NCBI GenBank assembly: GCA_029379385.1
Contig: CM055607.1
Location: 12,214,001 to 12,278,000, forward strand
DNA from: Quillaja saponaria
Lineage: Eukaryota; Streptophyta; Magnoliopsida; Fabales; Quillajaceae
Direction of reading: 5' to 3'
Length of the DNA stretch: 64,000 bases
Under the pieces are notes generated by a model. It was given only the letters and a program-made list of their open reading frames with translations, had not been told where the DNA came from and made no database searches. How positions within the stretch are numbered: position 1 is the first letter of the stretch; each line of letters begins with the position of its first letter. Shown in pieces: positions 36,765-47,702 of the stretch. Both the position numbers and the translations under genes were made by a program.

Positions 36765-38163
36765 TCAAATCTAGCATTTCCTTAGGATTAAATTTTATTT
36801 TAGTAAACTGGTCAATCATTCTTTGTTAAAACTTCAAAATCCCATGCTTCCTCCCCCATTTTCTTTATTTATTTATTTATTTAATTTCTTAGGATTCTAG
36901 TTATATATTAGAATTAAATATTAGGCCAGGAAATTAACAATCATAGGTTCAAAATGGGCATCGTAGAAAGTTTTCTAAGAACTTCTATTCTTCTCTTTAT
37001 GTTTCTACCTAGTCAAAGTTATTAACAAACTATTCTTACATTTATGTTTCTACATAATTTTTGTATTTGGAAGGCAAGGCATGGCTATTGACAAAGCAAA
37101 AAATAAACCTCACAATATTATCCATCCAAATGAAATAACATCTTCCATCTAGCTTTTTGCTAGCAGTAACACATAGTAGGGAGGATGAGTAGATAGATGC
37201 CAAGTGGGTCATTGTCAATGACATGTGTCATCAACTTGACAGGTTGAACACAAGAAACCCTTACATAGACTCAAATGGGTAAGGTTGTAGAATCCAGTTT
37301 TATCATGTTTCCCCATTGCCCAACTTTATATATTGAGAGAATTAAGATAAGAAGGTAGCAAATTGACAGAGACTAGTGATATTTGAGCAGGCAAAGTAGA
37401 GAAAGAAAGAAGATCATAGCCAAATTAAGATATCAGGGGCATAAGGAGCTCAATCTAGTCACTAATACTACCTTTATAATGTGTAGTTTCCTTACTGAGA
37501 TTCTTATTCTTTCTTTTTCTTTAGTTCAAGAGAAAAAAAAAATTCACAATCAGAAAATATATTACAGACAGGTTTTATCAATCTTATTTACTTCACAAAT
37601 TTACATACAACTATAGAAAGTTCATATGGAATTAATTCTATCCAGAGCCACCTCAAGGCTAAAAACTTCAACTTGATCCTGAAACCTAATAGAAAAAAAA
37701 ACCACAATCTATATACCAAAGTTTAACATCACCCACATGATATAATGACACAAAAGTGCAATTTTTATATCCATGAAATAAAAAAGTAGTACCATAAAAT
37801 AGTAAAGAAAACCAAATGCATAACCCATAATTAGTGAAACATACCAGAATCTAACTTGCCAAAAAGAAGAAAGCCAGAAATCCACAGTTGCTTGGTTAGT
37901 GAAAACCCATAAAGGAAAGGGAAACACTCATGTAGGTAAGCACTTCACTTTATGAGACTCAAGCTAAATCTCCAGAAGACGAAACATAATGTTTGGAATG
38001 AATGCGAAGGGATAAATGCAGAAAGGCTAGAGGAAGAATTGTAAGTCTTTGGGTAGATAGGTTTTTTCCGGGCTTAACCAGACCCACTAGGTAATGATAT
38101 AAACTTCCCATACCCAAATTACATGCCTGGCCCGTCATTAGACCCGACCCATTGTCATCCCTG
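33184..38163 (-). mobile_element. hAT transposon with degraded transposase
   Basis: The left end starts tagggatggcaatgggccgg. The right end, read in reverse, starts cagggatgacaatgggtcgg: terminal inverted repeats of more than 20 bases with few mismatches, of the TAGGG/CAGGG type seen in plant hAT elements. Flanking octamers are aatcttag (33176-33183) and ctccttag (38164-38171), identical in the last five bases, consistent with a decayed 8-bp target duplication. Inside lies a broken BED-finger hAT transposase on the minus strand. A (TA) microsatellite is at 36733-36761. Length about 4.98 kb. Confidence 0.75.
34490..36060 (-). pseudogene. hAT transposase pseudogene (BED zinc finger, RICESLEEPER-like)
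   Basis: Parts of a plant hAT transposase appear in order on the minus strand but in different frames. TSAAWNQF belongs to the start of a BED finger; a frame change follows, then KSENGTNHLLRHINSC ends the finger. The core HISCAAHILNLIVKYGLEVI is followed by LILDCPT, where the next codon is a stop (TGA at 35342-35340) in the position of the Arg of the usual CPTRWNSTY motif, and WNSTY then continues in frame. After a region with stops comes ASFLDPIYKMKLVEF, and the C-terminal dimerisation region near 34490-34740 reads ALGGRLISPFRSKLHSETVEAL with further stops around it. The CGA-to-TGA change fits deamination at CpG. The gene is clearly non-functional. Confidence 0.8.
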
Positions 38164-38241
38164 CTCCTTAGTTAATACTTAGAAACCAATTACTTTATAT
38201 CACAAACAATTTAAATTTATTTTGTCAAACATTAGTATTAT

Positions 38242-41200
38242 TGTGATACCCTGATAATTTAATGTATGTTTTAGAATATTCATACATAACCGGTGTGACT
38301 AGGTAAATAAAATTTTAGACAAATTAGGGTTTAAAATAAATAACCATTAGTGTGTGTCTATATATATATATATACGCTTAATTATATATATACACACGCG
38401 TACATATGTATAAAATTAGAAAATATATTTTTATTATATTATAGATTGACTTGGACTTGGAATTTATTTCATTTAAAGTGTAATAGTAAATAAAATTTGT
38501 AATGAATATAATGAACTACAAAACAATAATTGAACAAAAACATATATTTTTATTATATATGTAGATATATATTTGTAATAATAGGTAAATTAGAGCCATA
38601 ATTTATCACGTGTGCATAATAATATATTATTTTATTTAATTATTAAGTTTTACTTTTCTTTCTTTGTGGCTGGTATGTTCTCTTTCTATTTTTCCTCCAC
38701 TACCCTTCATTCTTGATCTTTCTCATCTTCCCGAAAGTTCAAGAGAAAACAAAAACAAAACTTTGTTTCTCTTTTCTTTGGTCCTGCTGTGGAGCTCTTT
38801 GGCCTCCTTACCTTGCCATGAAGCCTCCATAGCCGCCAACTCTTGCTAGCTTCTTTTTCTCTTGCTTGTGAGTAGCTTGCTTCCTCTGCTGTCAGATTCT
38901 TTGGCGTGACCCAATGTGTACTAGCAACTCTGTAACTCCTTCTTGCCTCATTGAATTCAATTTAGTGCAATCAGGGCAGTGATTTATGATTTCCTATTTG
39001 TTTTCTAGTGACAACTAGTGGTATGTTGCCTTAATTGTGGCTGGAATTCATTTCTTACACTGCCCATATTTCTTTTGTCTTGTATTCCTTTGTTTTGGCA
39101 AGAGTTCCACCACCTCACTTCCCTTTTCATTTTTCTGCAACAAAACTTTGTTTCGTGATGGTGTGATCAGTCTTTTTGTGGCTGGCAGCATATCCAACCT
39201 CACCTCATTGTTCTTATAGTTTAGTTCTTCATGTAAGCAGCTCTGTTTTTGGGTATTTTTTTTCCCTTCTTGCCTTTTCTTCTCTTTTTTGATGGACTTA
39301 TGTAAGTTTATTAGTAAGTGTACATGTAGGTATATATGCACATGAGTTAAAATAAAATATGCCTACAAGATGTTTATGAAATTGCCAAGAAGAAAAGCAG
39401 GGTCAGATTTCGTAGGTTTGAGAAATCAAGTATTTTAGGAGCTTTTAGGACTAAATTAAATTAAAAGTTCTAAAGATAAAATGTAGCTTATAGTTTTTAA
39501 ATATTGTCTGCAAAATTGCGTAGCTTGGTTCCAAGTATGTTAGTTAGTTAGAGCTGTTAGACTTCGGCTAGGTCATTCAGGATTTTTAATACCCTATTTT
39601 TTGTTCATGTAAGAAATTGAGTGGGTTCAAGACTAAATTTAGAAAAAGTTTCTAAATAAGAAAGATATATACTTGTCTATTAATAAAATTGACAAACAGA
39701 ATTAGATTTTAATTTTTTCTAGATAAAGTTATGTTTAATTAACTAAGGTAAGGCCAGAGTTGTCAAAATCCTGCGTTTTACAGAATTTGATGCAATTTCA
39801 AAGAATAAACTGTATTGATATACAAATCTAAAATTAAAAATGATATACCAATGTAAATTACATGTGTCTAGTATTTAATAAATTTTACGAAACTGGATTT
39901 GAAATTTCTTAGAGGAAGATATAATCGTTATAATGAACACTGGTCCAAACCTCAAGTTTGGTCAATTTCAACATCTCTAATTCACTAAGTGCTTTCTATC
40001 TTTTCTAATGATTTCTTCTATCCTATGCATTGTCAAGACATTTAAGATGTCTCTTCATTATTAACCTTACCACATAAAGTACAATTCATACTACTTAATA
40101 TGTAATAGCTTAATAGATAACTTTCATAAGAAACCTATATAAGTTGGTATATATATAAGCTTAGTAATTAAAAGATTATAACGATAACGTTTATGAACTG
40201 AGTATTATTTGAAATTATGAATTTCAGTTCCGGACCTTTTTGCGGGCCTGATGACATATGAGAGCGCAGTACAAAGTGACGAACAAGATTTGTAAACCGG
40301 TGAGTAATCAATTGCTGCCTTTAGGAGCTAGATTATTATGTGTAATTATATGTGCAACTTGAATATACGTGATATATATATGAAAAATGAGCAAGCACAG
40401 TATTTCAGTGATTTATTTGAATTATGGTTGTTTGATATTGGTTGTGGTTGATAAGGGCCTAACAAAGTAAGTTTTTTTTTTTTATGAAAAATGATTTTTA
40501 TCTCCGAAATTAAAAATCCAGATGCACCTAGGAGATTCTAATTTGAAATCCTAAAATGTTCTAATTTTGATAAATTTTTTTTATGTGAGTGCTCAGCCCT
40601 AGTGGGATGAATTATATACGGAGATTAAATTGTTATGCGAGCGCATAAATACCTGGCAGGGGGTGAAATTGTTGTGCAGGGCTGAGTACTTGTTGGCCCT
40701 TTGTTTGCTTTGTATGTTGTGATTGCTTTGATTAGTTTGTGAACTTGTGAATCGTATGAGTGATGAATTTATGATGATTACAAAAATATACGTGTATTTT
40801 GAATTAAATTATTATGTTATTATATACGTTATTTACTTGTGTTGAGTGATGATAGTACTCTTTGGGTACAATTTTTCACTCACAGAGTCCGTAAAACTCA
40901 CTTCCCTTTTGTGGATATATTTTTTAGTAACAGGACCTCAAAGGAAGTTAATCACTAATACAAGGTTTTGTTGAGGATTTGACGACAACGTATTCTTCGG
41001 AATCTCATACTTGGAGTCAATGATGAAAGTTTGTAGTCACAATAAAATTGTGGGTGTCAAATTTGGTATGATATAATACTCTATTATTTGTCTTATTGAT
41101 GATGTGAACGGAACGGAACGGAGCTCTTTATTGTCTTTATATTGTTGTTATGTAAGAACAAGAGTTTATAGGTTTGTATTTTAAAACATGTTCCATATTG

Positions 41201-41402
41201 CAAGGGAACCTCTGCCAAAATTTTCAGTAAGTTGTGATTTGTTTCAGTCAACAAACTTTTAATGTTAATTTTTGCGTTCATAAATTCTTGGTTTTATTCA
41301 TTGGTTGGTCAAGAGTCATGCTCGTTTCGTTATTTGAGTCAGGGTTACAGAGGTTTGATTACCATTCTTCCGGTTAATCATGTCTCCATGAGGGGTGTGA
41401 CA
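38242..41402 (+). mobile_element. Gypsy-like solo LTR with 5-bp target duplication
   Basis: The element starts tgtgataccctgataattta and ends tccatgaggggtgtgaca, so it has the TG...CA ends of an LTR. attat stands directly before (38237-38241) and directly after (41403-41407), a perfect 5-bp target duplication as made by LTR-retrotransposon integrase. It is 3161 bases long, with no retroviral-type coding sequence inside and no second LTR beside it, so it is a solo LTR left by recombination between the two LTRs of a full element. The strand is assigned by analogy only. The TGTGAYACCC start and GGGTGTGACA end are common in plant Gypsy LTRs. A second diverged copy lies at 27245-29248. Confidence 0.85.
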
Positions 41403-42304
41403 ATTATCAAGATTTAATTTAGTTAAATTTACTATCACAAATAAATTACATTTCATTGCTATCAACCATTATGAATCATTTTTATATCTCAAAATATTAC
41501 TTTAAATTTGAAAGTGTAGTGATTTTTTCTAATTTAAAGAAAACAAATTCTCTCAAATATTAAATTTATATATATTGTGTTGCTTTCTTGTTTTATAAAC
41601 CTAATAAATAAGAACAATTAATAGCATATATGTATATTATGTTGTTTTATTATTTTTTCAAAATGTTTAAGCAAAACACATAACTCAATTATTAAATGAA
41701 AAAACAACAACTTTACTATGAAAAAAATAACTTAATTAAGAGTATAGTTGAAAATTAATCAAGAGTTTACTTTTTTGATAAATCATTGCAAAAATAATTG
41801 AGATGTTACCAAAGTATAACTCCATAGGATCAACAACAATACATACATATACTATCCTACCAAATGACTTATATGCGATAAATCATAGTGAGATGTGATA
41901 TTTAATTATAGATAACTTGTTAACTACAAAAAAAAATTAATTATAATTTAAATAAAACAAATACAATTACAATCCTCTAATATAACAATATGAAATGAGA
42001 AGATTAAAATGGTGTTAAATTATAGATAATTTGTTAAATATAAAGAATTTAATTATTGTTAGCATTTATTATTATTAGAATTTATTAATATAAATAAAAA
42101 TAATAATTTCTTCTTACTACTATTAAGATAGAGAAAAATTAGGAAAAAAAAAATCCTATCATTATTAAAAAGTTATTTACGTAAAATTAAAGAGTTAGAA
42201 GTTGAACTAAAAAGAGATAAGAATGAAAATTTAATTTTAATAATGATATTTTAGAAAATTAAAAAATTTCGCCATTAACTCACTTTTAATAGATATAGTA
42301 TAGA

Positions 42305-44996
42305 TTATTGTAGGTCTCGTAGAGAAGGATCTTATTTTTTGTAAATCTCTCTTTGCATATAACTATACTTCTATTTAATTATACTTGGCTTAGCACAATT
42401 AATTCTTCCTGCAACTTGGACTGGGATACTGAACTATCATGCCCATAATTGGACAGGGCCTTCCATGTCACGGATACCTATCAGAGTTATTAAGCCCGGA
42501 AGGCCCTGAGAATAGAGATACGGGATGATATTACCCGGACCACATTCTCAACCCCCTTCCCGCGGAAAGTAAAAAGCCATTGCCCTTCGTTTTAAGTTCA
42601 AAGCGTCCATCCGAATCCCCTCTCTCTCATTCTCTCTCTCTATGTCTGCAAATAAGGCGATTCAGCGAACACGCCATTATCATCGTTCCTACAAGGAATA
42701 GCTCAATTGCTTCAGAAATCAGGAAGAAATTACTCTATAACTCAATCTTATCATCTTCATTTTCTTTTAGTGCTTCCATAAACTTGAATTTGTAGTAATT
42801 TCTAAATTATCTCCAATGTTAGAAATCTCAGTTAATTTAGGGTTTCTTTCAATTCGATTTCTGCAATCTTTGTAACCTGAATTTAGTTTTTTTATTTTTC
42901 ACCTGCGCATTACAATTGCAATTTTGATAAATTTGATGAACTTAGAAATGGGTTTAGACTTTAGATACGATATCTGAGTTGTTGATTAAACCATTATAGT
43001 TGACCACTGAACATAGAAAACAAATGTCAATTTTACTGTGCTTCTAGCTCAGTTAATCAACTCAGTGCTGTCCCATGTAGATGACGTGAATGAAATCTAC
43101 AGTTTGTTTAAATTGCTTATAGGAGGAGCTTCTCCATCTAATAGTGGGGGCGGTCTGCATCTCGAGTTCAACGTCACATTTCCTGTTGCCCTTTGTTTTT
43201 TCTCTTTCTTGTTTCTTGTTCTGAAGATTGCTATATTTCTCAATTGCATATATCTTTTTAAGTAAAAGTAAATCTGGTAGGTTGCGGACACAGACCATTA
43301 ACAAAATATATGTATTGTGGTTTATAATTGTTGAAGACTGACTGAAAATCTGATTGTTGAGAAAAATCTGTTTCTTATCTTATCAATCTTCAAATAAGTC
43401 TCTTGTAATTCCATTTTCTTAGTATAATTAGCTGTTGCAGATTTTGCTCATTGTAGTTGAGATGTTTCAGGAACTTCTAAGCCTACAACTTGGCTTCTCT
43501 GTTCTGTGAATTATTCATTCAAGAAATAACAATCTAGTGATCATATTTCTTGTGACTCATCCTTTCTGGTTTTTTAAATTTCATTGCATTAATACAACTA
43601 TAATGGTTGAGAATCCTTAACTGTGTAATATTTATGCTCAAAGAGACCAGTTGGATCTTTTCAATATTGAGATGCCTTCTTTGGTTTCATTGCAGCCACA
43701 TGAGTATGAGGTGATCATCTGGCTTGGCCGTTGACCCTAGTGAATTATTGCACAGATCCGGAAATTATTTGGGGCAAAGGAGAGGGGTGAGAAGACGAAT
43801 ATGGCCAGGTCAAGTATATTTTTCTGTTTCAGAAAAAGGTATATTTTCAGGAACTCAATCTCATTCTTCTCCTACTGTTTGTCATCTCAACATGATTTGG
43901 ACATGTCCCTGCATTCGTGCATATTAAATTTAGATAATTCTCTCACTGCGGTAATAAGTTACTGATGTCACATGAACAAAGTTCTTCAACCCTGCAACAT
44001 GATGGAAAAAATATAGTTGATGTTTCAGACCAGTTAACTGAACAGCCAAACAGCAAATGGGCTCTTGTTCGCCCCTGTAATAACTGTAACAGTAGCATAT
44101 GATGTTGCTCATTTCCCACAAACATTTGGTAAGTTGGTGCTTGGTCTTACTAATAATCCTTCTGCAGACGATTGAAAGATTCAATTAGGTGGTAAAATTA
44201 CTTTTTATCTTTGTATTGCAAATTGATGACGGTAGGAGAAAGTAGATTAATGTACTATATCGAAACAGTGTTTTCAAATTAATGCTTCTACAATATTCTG
44301 AATAAAACAAATTTATAGTTTAATACTGGAACACTGTGGGACTTGAGAGTTTCAAATTCTGTAAAAGATAACATACGTAAGTCTTAAGAATGCTTCCCAT
44401 CCAAACCACTCTCATTTCTTTTGTGATTCTTTATGCTTTACTTTATCAGTTTTGAGCCTACCTATGATTAGGAACTGCTGACCCTCATTTTTTACTACTG
44501 ATGGAAGATTAACTTTTTTTCCTTAACTTAATTGATGACAGGGATGATGTTTTTTGGAATAGTGTCGGGTATAGAAATTTCAGTATGTTGATGATGCAGA
44601 AGTTGTAGTAAACGAAAATTTAGTGCCCATATTCAGTAATATAGTCTCAATCTTCTGAAGGTGACCCTGAAAATCTTTTTTATCTGTTTAGCTATCATAG
44701 CTTTCGACCTTGCTTAGGGGGAAAAAGAGGCAGTTTTCCAGATTCTGGATTGTCACCTGTATAAGAATAATAATGTCCGAGACTAAATTGCTTTAATAGC
44801 TTAACTAATCCGCTATCATTTCACCTCCTTCACTTTTTTCAGAGTTGTATTCCCATCATTGGGTGAGTTAGTTATTTGATTGCGAAAACATCCCCTTAAT
44901 AAATGCCACTTATTTTTGGGTCTGTTCGTAGCCCCCACAAGAAGCAAGGCATAAAGATAATTAATATTTTTCAACCACTTCTATTCACCTAGTAAT
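42305..44996. other. Promoter-like island and unresolved transcription-unit-like block
   Basis: 42420-42560 has raised G+C and a perfect 11-base inverted repeat (cagggccttcc at 42454-42464, ggaaggccctg at 42498-42508). CT-rich leader-like sequence follows (42615-42645). The short frame at 42642 (MSANKAIQRTRHYHR) stops after 19 residues. Intron-like T-rich sequence and a possible exon after cattgcag at 43695 follow (near 43696-43815). I recognise no protein in any frame. It may be a non-coding transcript or the remains of a lost gene. Confidence 0.4.
42454..42508. repeat. Perfect 11-bp inverted repeat
   Basis: cagggccttcc at 42454-42464 is the exact reverse complement of ggaaggccctg at 42498-42508, with a 33-base spacer. 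The arms contain GGCC cores and lie upstream of a CT-rich leader-like tract. Confidence 0.75.
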
Positions 44997-45549
44997 TAGG
45001 AGTGTGCACGGGTCGGTTCGGTCCGGATAATGATAAATTTTTGAACCGAACCGAAATTTTCGGGTAATAAAATTTATGAACCGAACCAAACCGAAAATAA
45101 TTATTACCCGAATTTACCCGAACTGAAAAAATATGACTAGTTCGGTTCGGGTATTCGGTTACCCAAAATTTATCAATATTTTACTAAAATTAATGTAAAA
45201 TTTTATTTTTTTGTTTTTGAACCTCATATTTTTTAAATTCATTAGTTATTATAAAAGAAAAATACAAAAAACATAATATATTAACATATTCAACACAAAT
45301 AAAAATATAAAATTATAAATTAATACAACAATACATTAAAAATAACAAAAAAAATTATATATTTGATTTTCGGGTAACCACGGGTACCCGTTTGATTATA
45401 CTCCACTACCCGTAACCGAACCGAAAATAACGGGTATTAAATTTAACTACCCGAACCGAATCGAATAAGAAAAATACCCGAATTTAACCGAACCGAATTA
45501 CCGGTTCGGTTCGGGTATTCGGTTTTTTCGGGTTCCTTGTACAGCCCTA
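44997..45549. mobile_element. hAT-type MITE with perfect 8-bp target duplication
   Basis: The left end is taggagtgtgcacgggtcgg; the right end in reverse starts tagggctgtacaaggaaccc, a short imperfect inverted terminus. The octamer ctagtaat flanks both sides exactly (44989-44996 and 45550-45557), the target-duplication length of hAT elements. The ends are densely packed with aaccgaaccg and its complement cggttcggtt, plus tacccg/cgggta words, in both orientations; these subterminal motifs probably bind transposase. The middle is A+T-rich and non-coding. Length 553 bases. Confidence 0.9.
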
Positions 45550-46426
45550 CTAGTAATAGAGAACCATCTAAAGCTATAATTAGTCCTGTTTTATCCGGAA
45601 GGGAGTGAGGAAAGGTGAGAGACAGTGAGCTATAAATGGATTTACAATGTGTTCTAAGAAAGAATTTATTTTAGTTTAAATATTTTCTCATTATCTTTAA
45701 TTTTTTTACTTCAAATTAGAATTCGATAACTAAAAATATAGTGAAATATTAATTGTTGTTTAACTGAGTAAAATATAAATTTAGATGAAAAAATTAAAAA
45801 TTAAGCAAACATATTAGATAAAATGATAGTGATAAAGTAGTAATGAATTTTTATCTGATTTATCTAAGTAAAAAGAAAATATATTTAATATTAAAGATAG
45901 TAAGGTATTTTGAGATTTGACAAAATTATAATTTAGCTCAATTAAGTTATACAAAATGAAATTTAAATTATTTGATGTAAAATTCATAATTAAATAAAAT
46001 ATAAATTTCATTTAAATTTTATACCATTCCATTTGTTTTAATAACAACTTTTTATTAGTTCTAAACTCACCCTTACTGGATTTCAGAATTAGACTGCACT
46101 CATCGTTCATCTTAGGTTGTTAAAAATTGAAATCTAATTTTTTGACAAACCTATAATGGGATTTAAGTATATCACCATCAAGAACAGAACCATCCAAAAG
46201 AAAAATGAATTCATGGAAAAGAAAAACAGAAAATAATATTAGGTTTATTGTAATCACTATCGTAGAACTTAACCCCATTTATTCCTGAACTAAATGACAC
46301 AATAGAGGGGTTGCTAAACAATTCTGAAGACAGAAAAGAATGGACAACACTTAACAAACCAATTGGAGGTAAACCCAATTATAATATCCACACACAAAAG
46401 AAGTACGTGGTACACTGCGGCACTGC
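45550..46426. other. Intergenic and BAG-gene 3' UTR
   Basis: A+T-rich with no coding region. The 200 bases or so next to 46427 are probably 3' UTR of the BAG gene on the minus strand. Confidence 0.5.
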
Positions 46427-47702
46427 CTAGTTGAATAGTTCCCAATTGAACTTGGGATGAACTGAGTTATTGGTACCTGTGGTGGATGTAGACGTTGAAG
46501 GGATAGGCACTAATGGAGGCATAGTATCAAAAGTCTCCCATTTTGTGGTAACCACTACTCCTGATCCTGAGGTTGTTTGCCTTGATGGCTGCCGTTGCTT
46601 TTGTGATTGCTCCCCATTGGAATGCCTTGGCTGTTTGCTCTTGAATTGTTGCTAACCTTGTTCCATTTGTATGCTTTTGTTGAGGCTTCCCTGGAGTTTG
46701 AACTCCATTGCTTGTAGTTGTAGGCATAGAACTTTTAATTTTCAACATATCCAGAGTTTCTACACACTTCTGAACTCTTCTTACCTTCAAGTTGTTTCAT
46801 CAATATCAGTTTGTGTGCATTTTAATAACTCCTAATCAACATAGCATACAAAAACAATTTTTTTACCTGCATTTTCCTCTGCAATTTCACGTCTCCATCG
46901 CCCACAATTCCGTCTAAGTTAACCAATTGATTCATCAATAGTTCAATCAAATTAAGCACATCTGTTTCCACAACTTTCCCACCCTTGCTGATTATTGATT
47001 CAAGAGCTGAAACCTATCCCAATTCCAAGAACATTTTATCAATATAATGAGCAAAAATTTAGAGGCCACCAATTAAAATTTTGTATCCAACCTGTCCAGC
47101 AAGCCTATCAACTTCCAAGCTGATTTCTGATATAGATTTTGCAGCTTTTTCCATCTTTGCATTCCTTCTCATCTCTAGGTACCTTTTCTCTTGACTAATA
47201 GGGTCCTCAACTAGCATTATCTTTGATTTATCTTTCACCCCTGCTATGTCAAGGAAAGCTTTTGAATCCCTCTCCTTGTCTTTATATATGAGCTTTTGAT
47301 CTTGGTGGTGTAATCCAGTCGGCCCTGACAACATTTTCTTCAACTCTCCTGCAGATTTTGGAGAAAGTACAAAGAATGTTTTTAGTTAGCAGAAAGTCAT
47401 TTGCTCCCTCAATTTCAACTGCAATTAAATTATTAAAAGAAAAAGTAAAAAAATTATTAATTACCAAATGTAGCTTGAGAACTAATACTGACTTCATGGT
47501 AGAATGGCCCGTATTTAACCCTAACTCTAATTGTCGGTGGCGGCCCTGAGTTCCGATCTGACTCGGACGTTCGCATCTGGACCAACATTCCTCCTGGCCT
47601 AACCTCCCAATCTCCTGTCCCAGACTCTCCACCTCCATTTGAACTGCCATTCATTGGTGACAACCCTGTAGTCATATTCTTCATCCTCATCACTGTTTTC
47701 AC
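46427..47702 (-). CDS. BAG1: BAG family co-chaperone, BAG1-like, with a one-base frameshift
   Basis: Four exons on the minus strand: 47702-47465, 47348-47092, 47013-46867 and 46784-46427. The N-terminal part has GDWEVRPGGMLVQ, then a ubiquitin-like domain (about residues 57-125: IRVRVKYGPFYHEVSISSQA, LKKMLSGPTGLHHQDQKLIY) and a BAG domain (about 135-225: ISEISLEVDRLAGQ, VRRVQKCVETLDML). BAG1-4 type proteins bind the Hsp70 ATPase domain as nucleotide-exchange co-chaperones; the ubiquitin-like domain may link to the proteasome. The joined exons total 1000 bases, one too many. In exon 4 the frame runs through TRLATIQEQ and would end at MGDF, whereas the family C-terminus (RHSNGEQ ... VVVTTKWETFD ... 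PKFNWELF) lies in the next frame. An extra base in the TTT at 46634-46636 (plus strand) explains it; without it the protein would be 332 residues. This may be a true mutation or a sequence error. Confidence 0.85.

Larger units (their letters stand above)
32916..42304 (-). mobile_element. Helitron-like element (copy B) split by nested insertions
   Basis: On the minus strand the right end reads TCTATACTATATCTATTAAA (start at 42304), the classic 5' terminus of plant Helitrons, with the expected A just before it. The left end on that strand is CTAA followed by T at 32919-32916, and a perfect palindrome CATTCGAATG lies shortly inside, as expected of the Helitron 3' hairpin and CTRR end. The ends and several internal segments match copy A at 3286-4340. 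Between them sit a hAT element (33184-38163) and a solo LTR (38242-41402), so Helitron-derived DNA proper amounts to about 1.25 kb. It has no coding capacity and is a non-autonomous copy. The pieces at 38164-38241 and 41403-41790 do not align to copy A, so their origin is unsure. Confidence 0.6.

Noticed and set aside
39037..39341. Frames inside the solo LTR
   Set aside because: Low-complexity Phe/Leu/Ser or Lys-rich translations within an LTR; not proteins.
43038..43304. 75- to 80-residue frames on both strands in the unresolved block
   Set aside because: No family similarity that I recognise; the overlapping frames on both strands look like chance.
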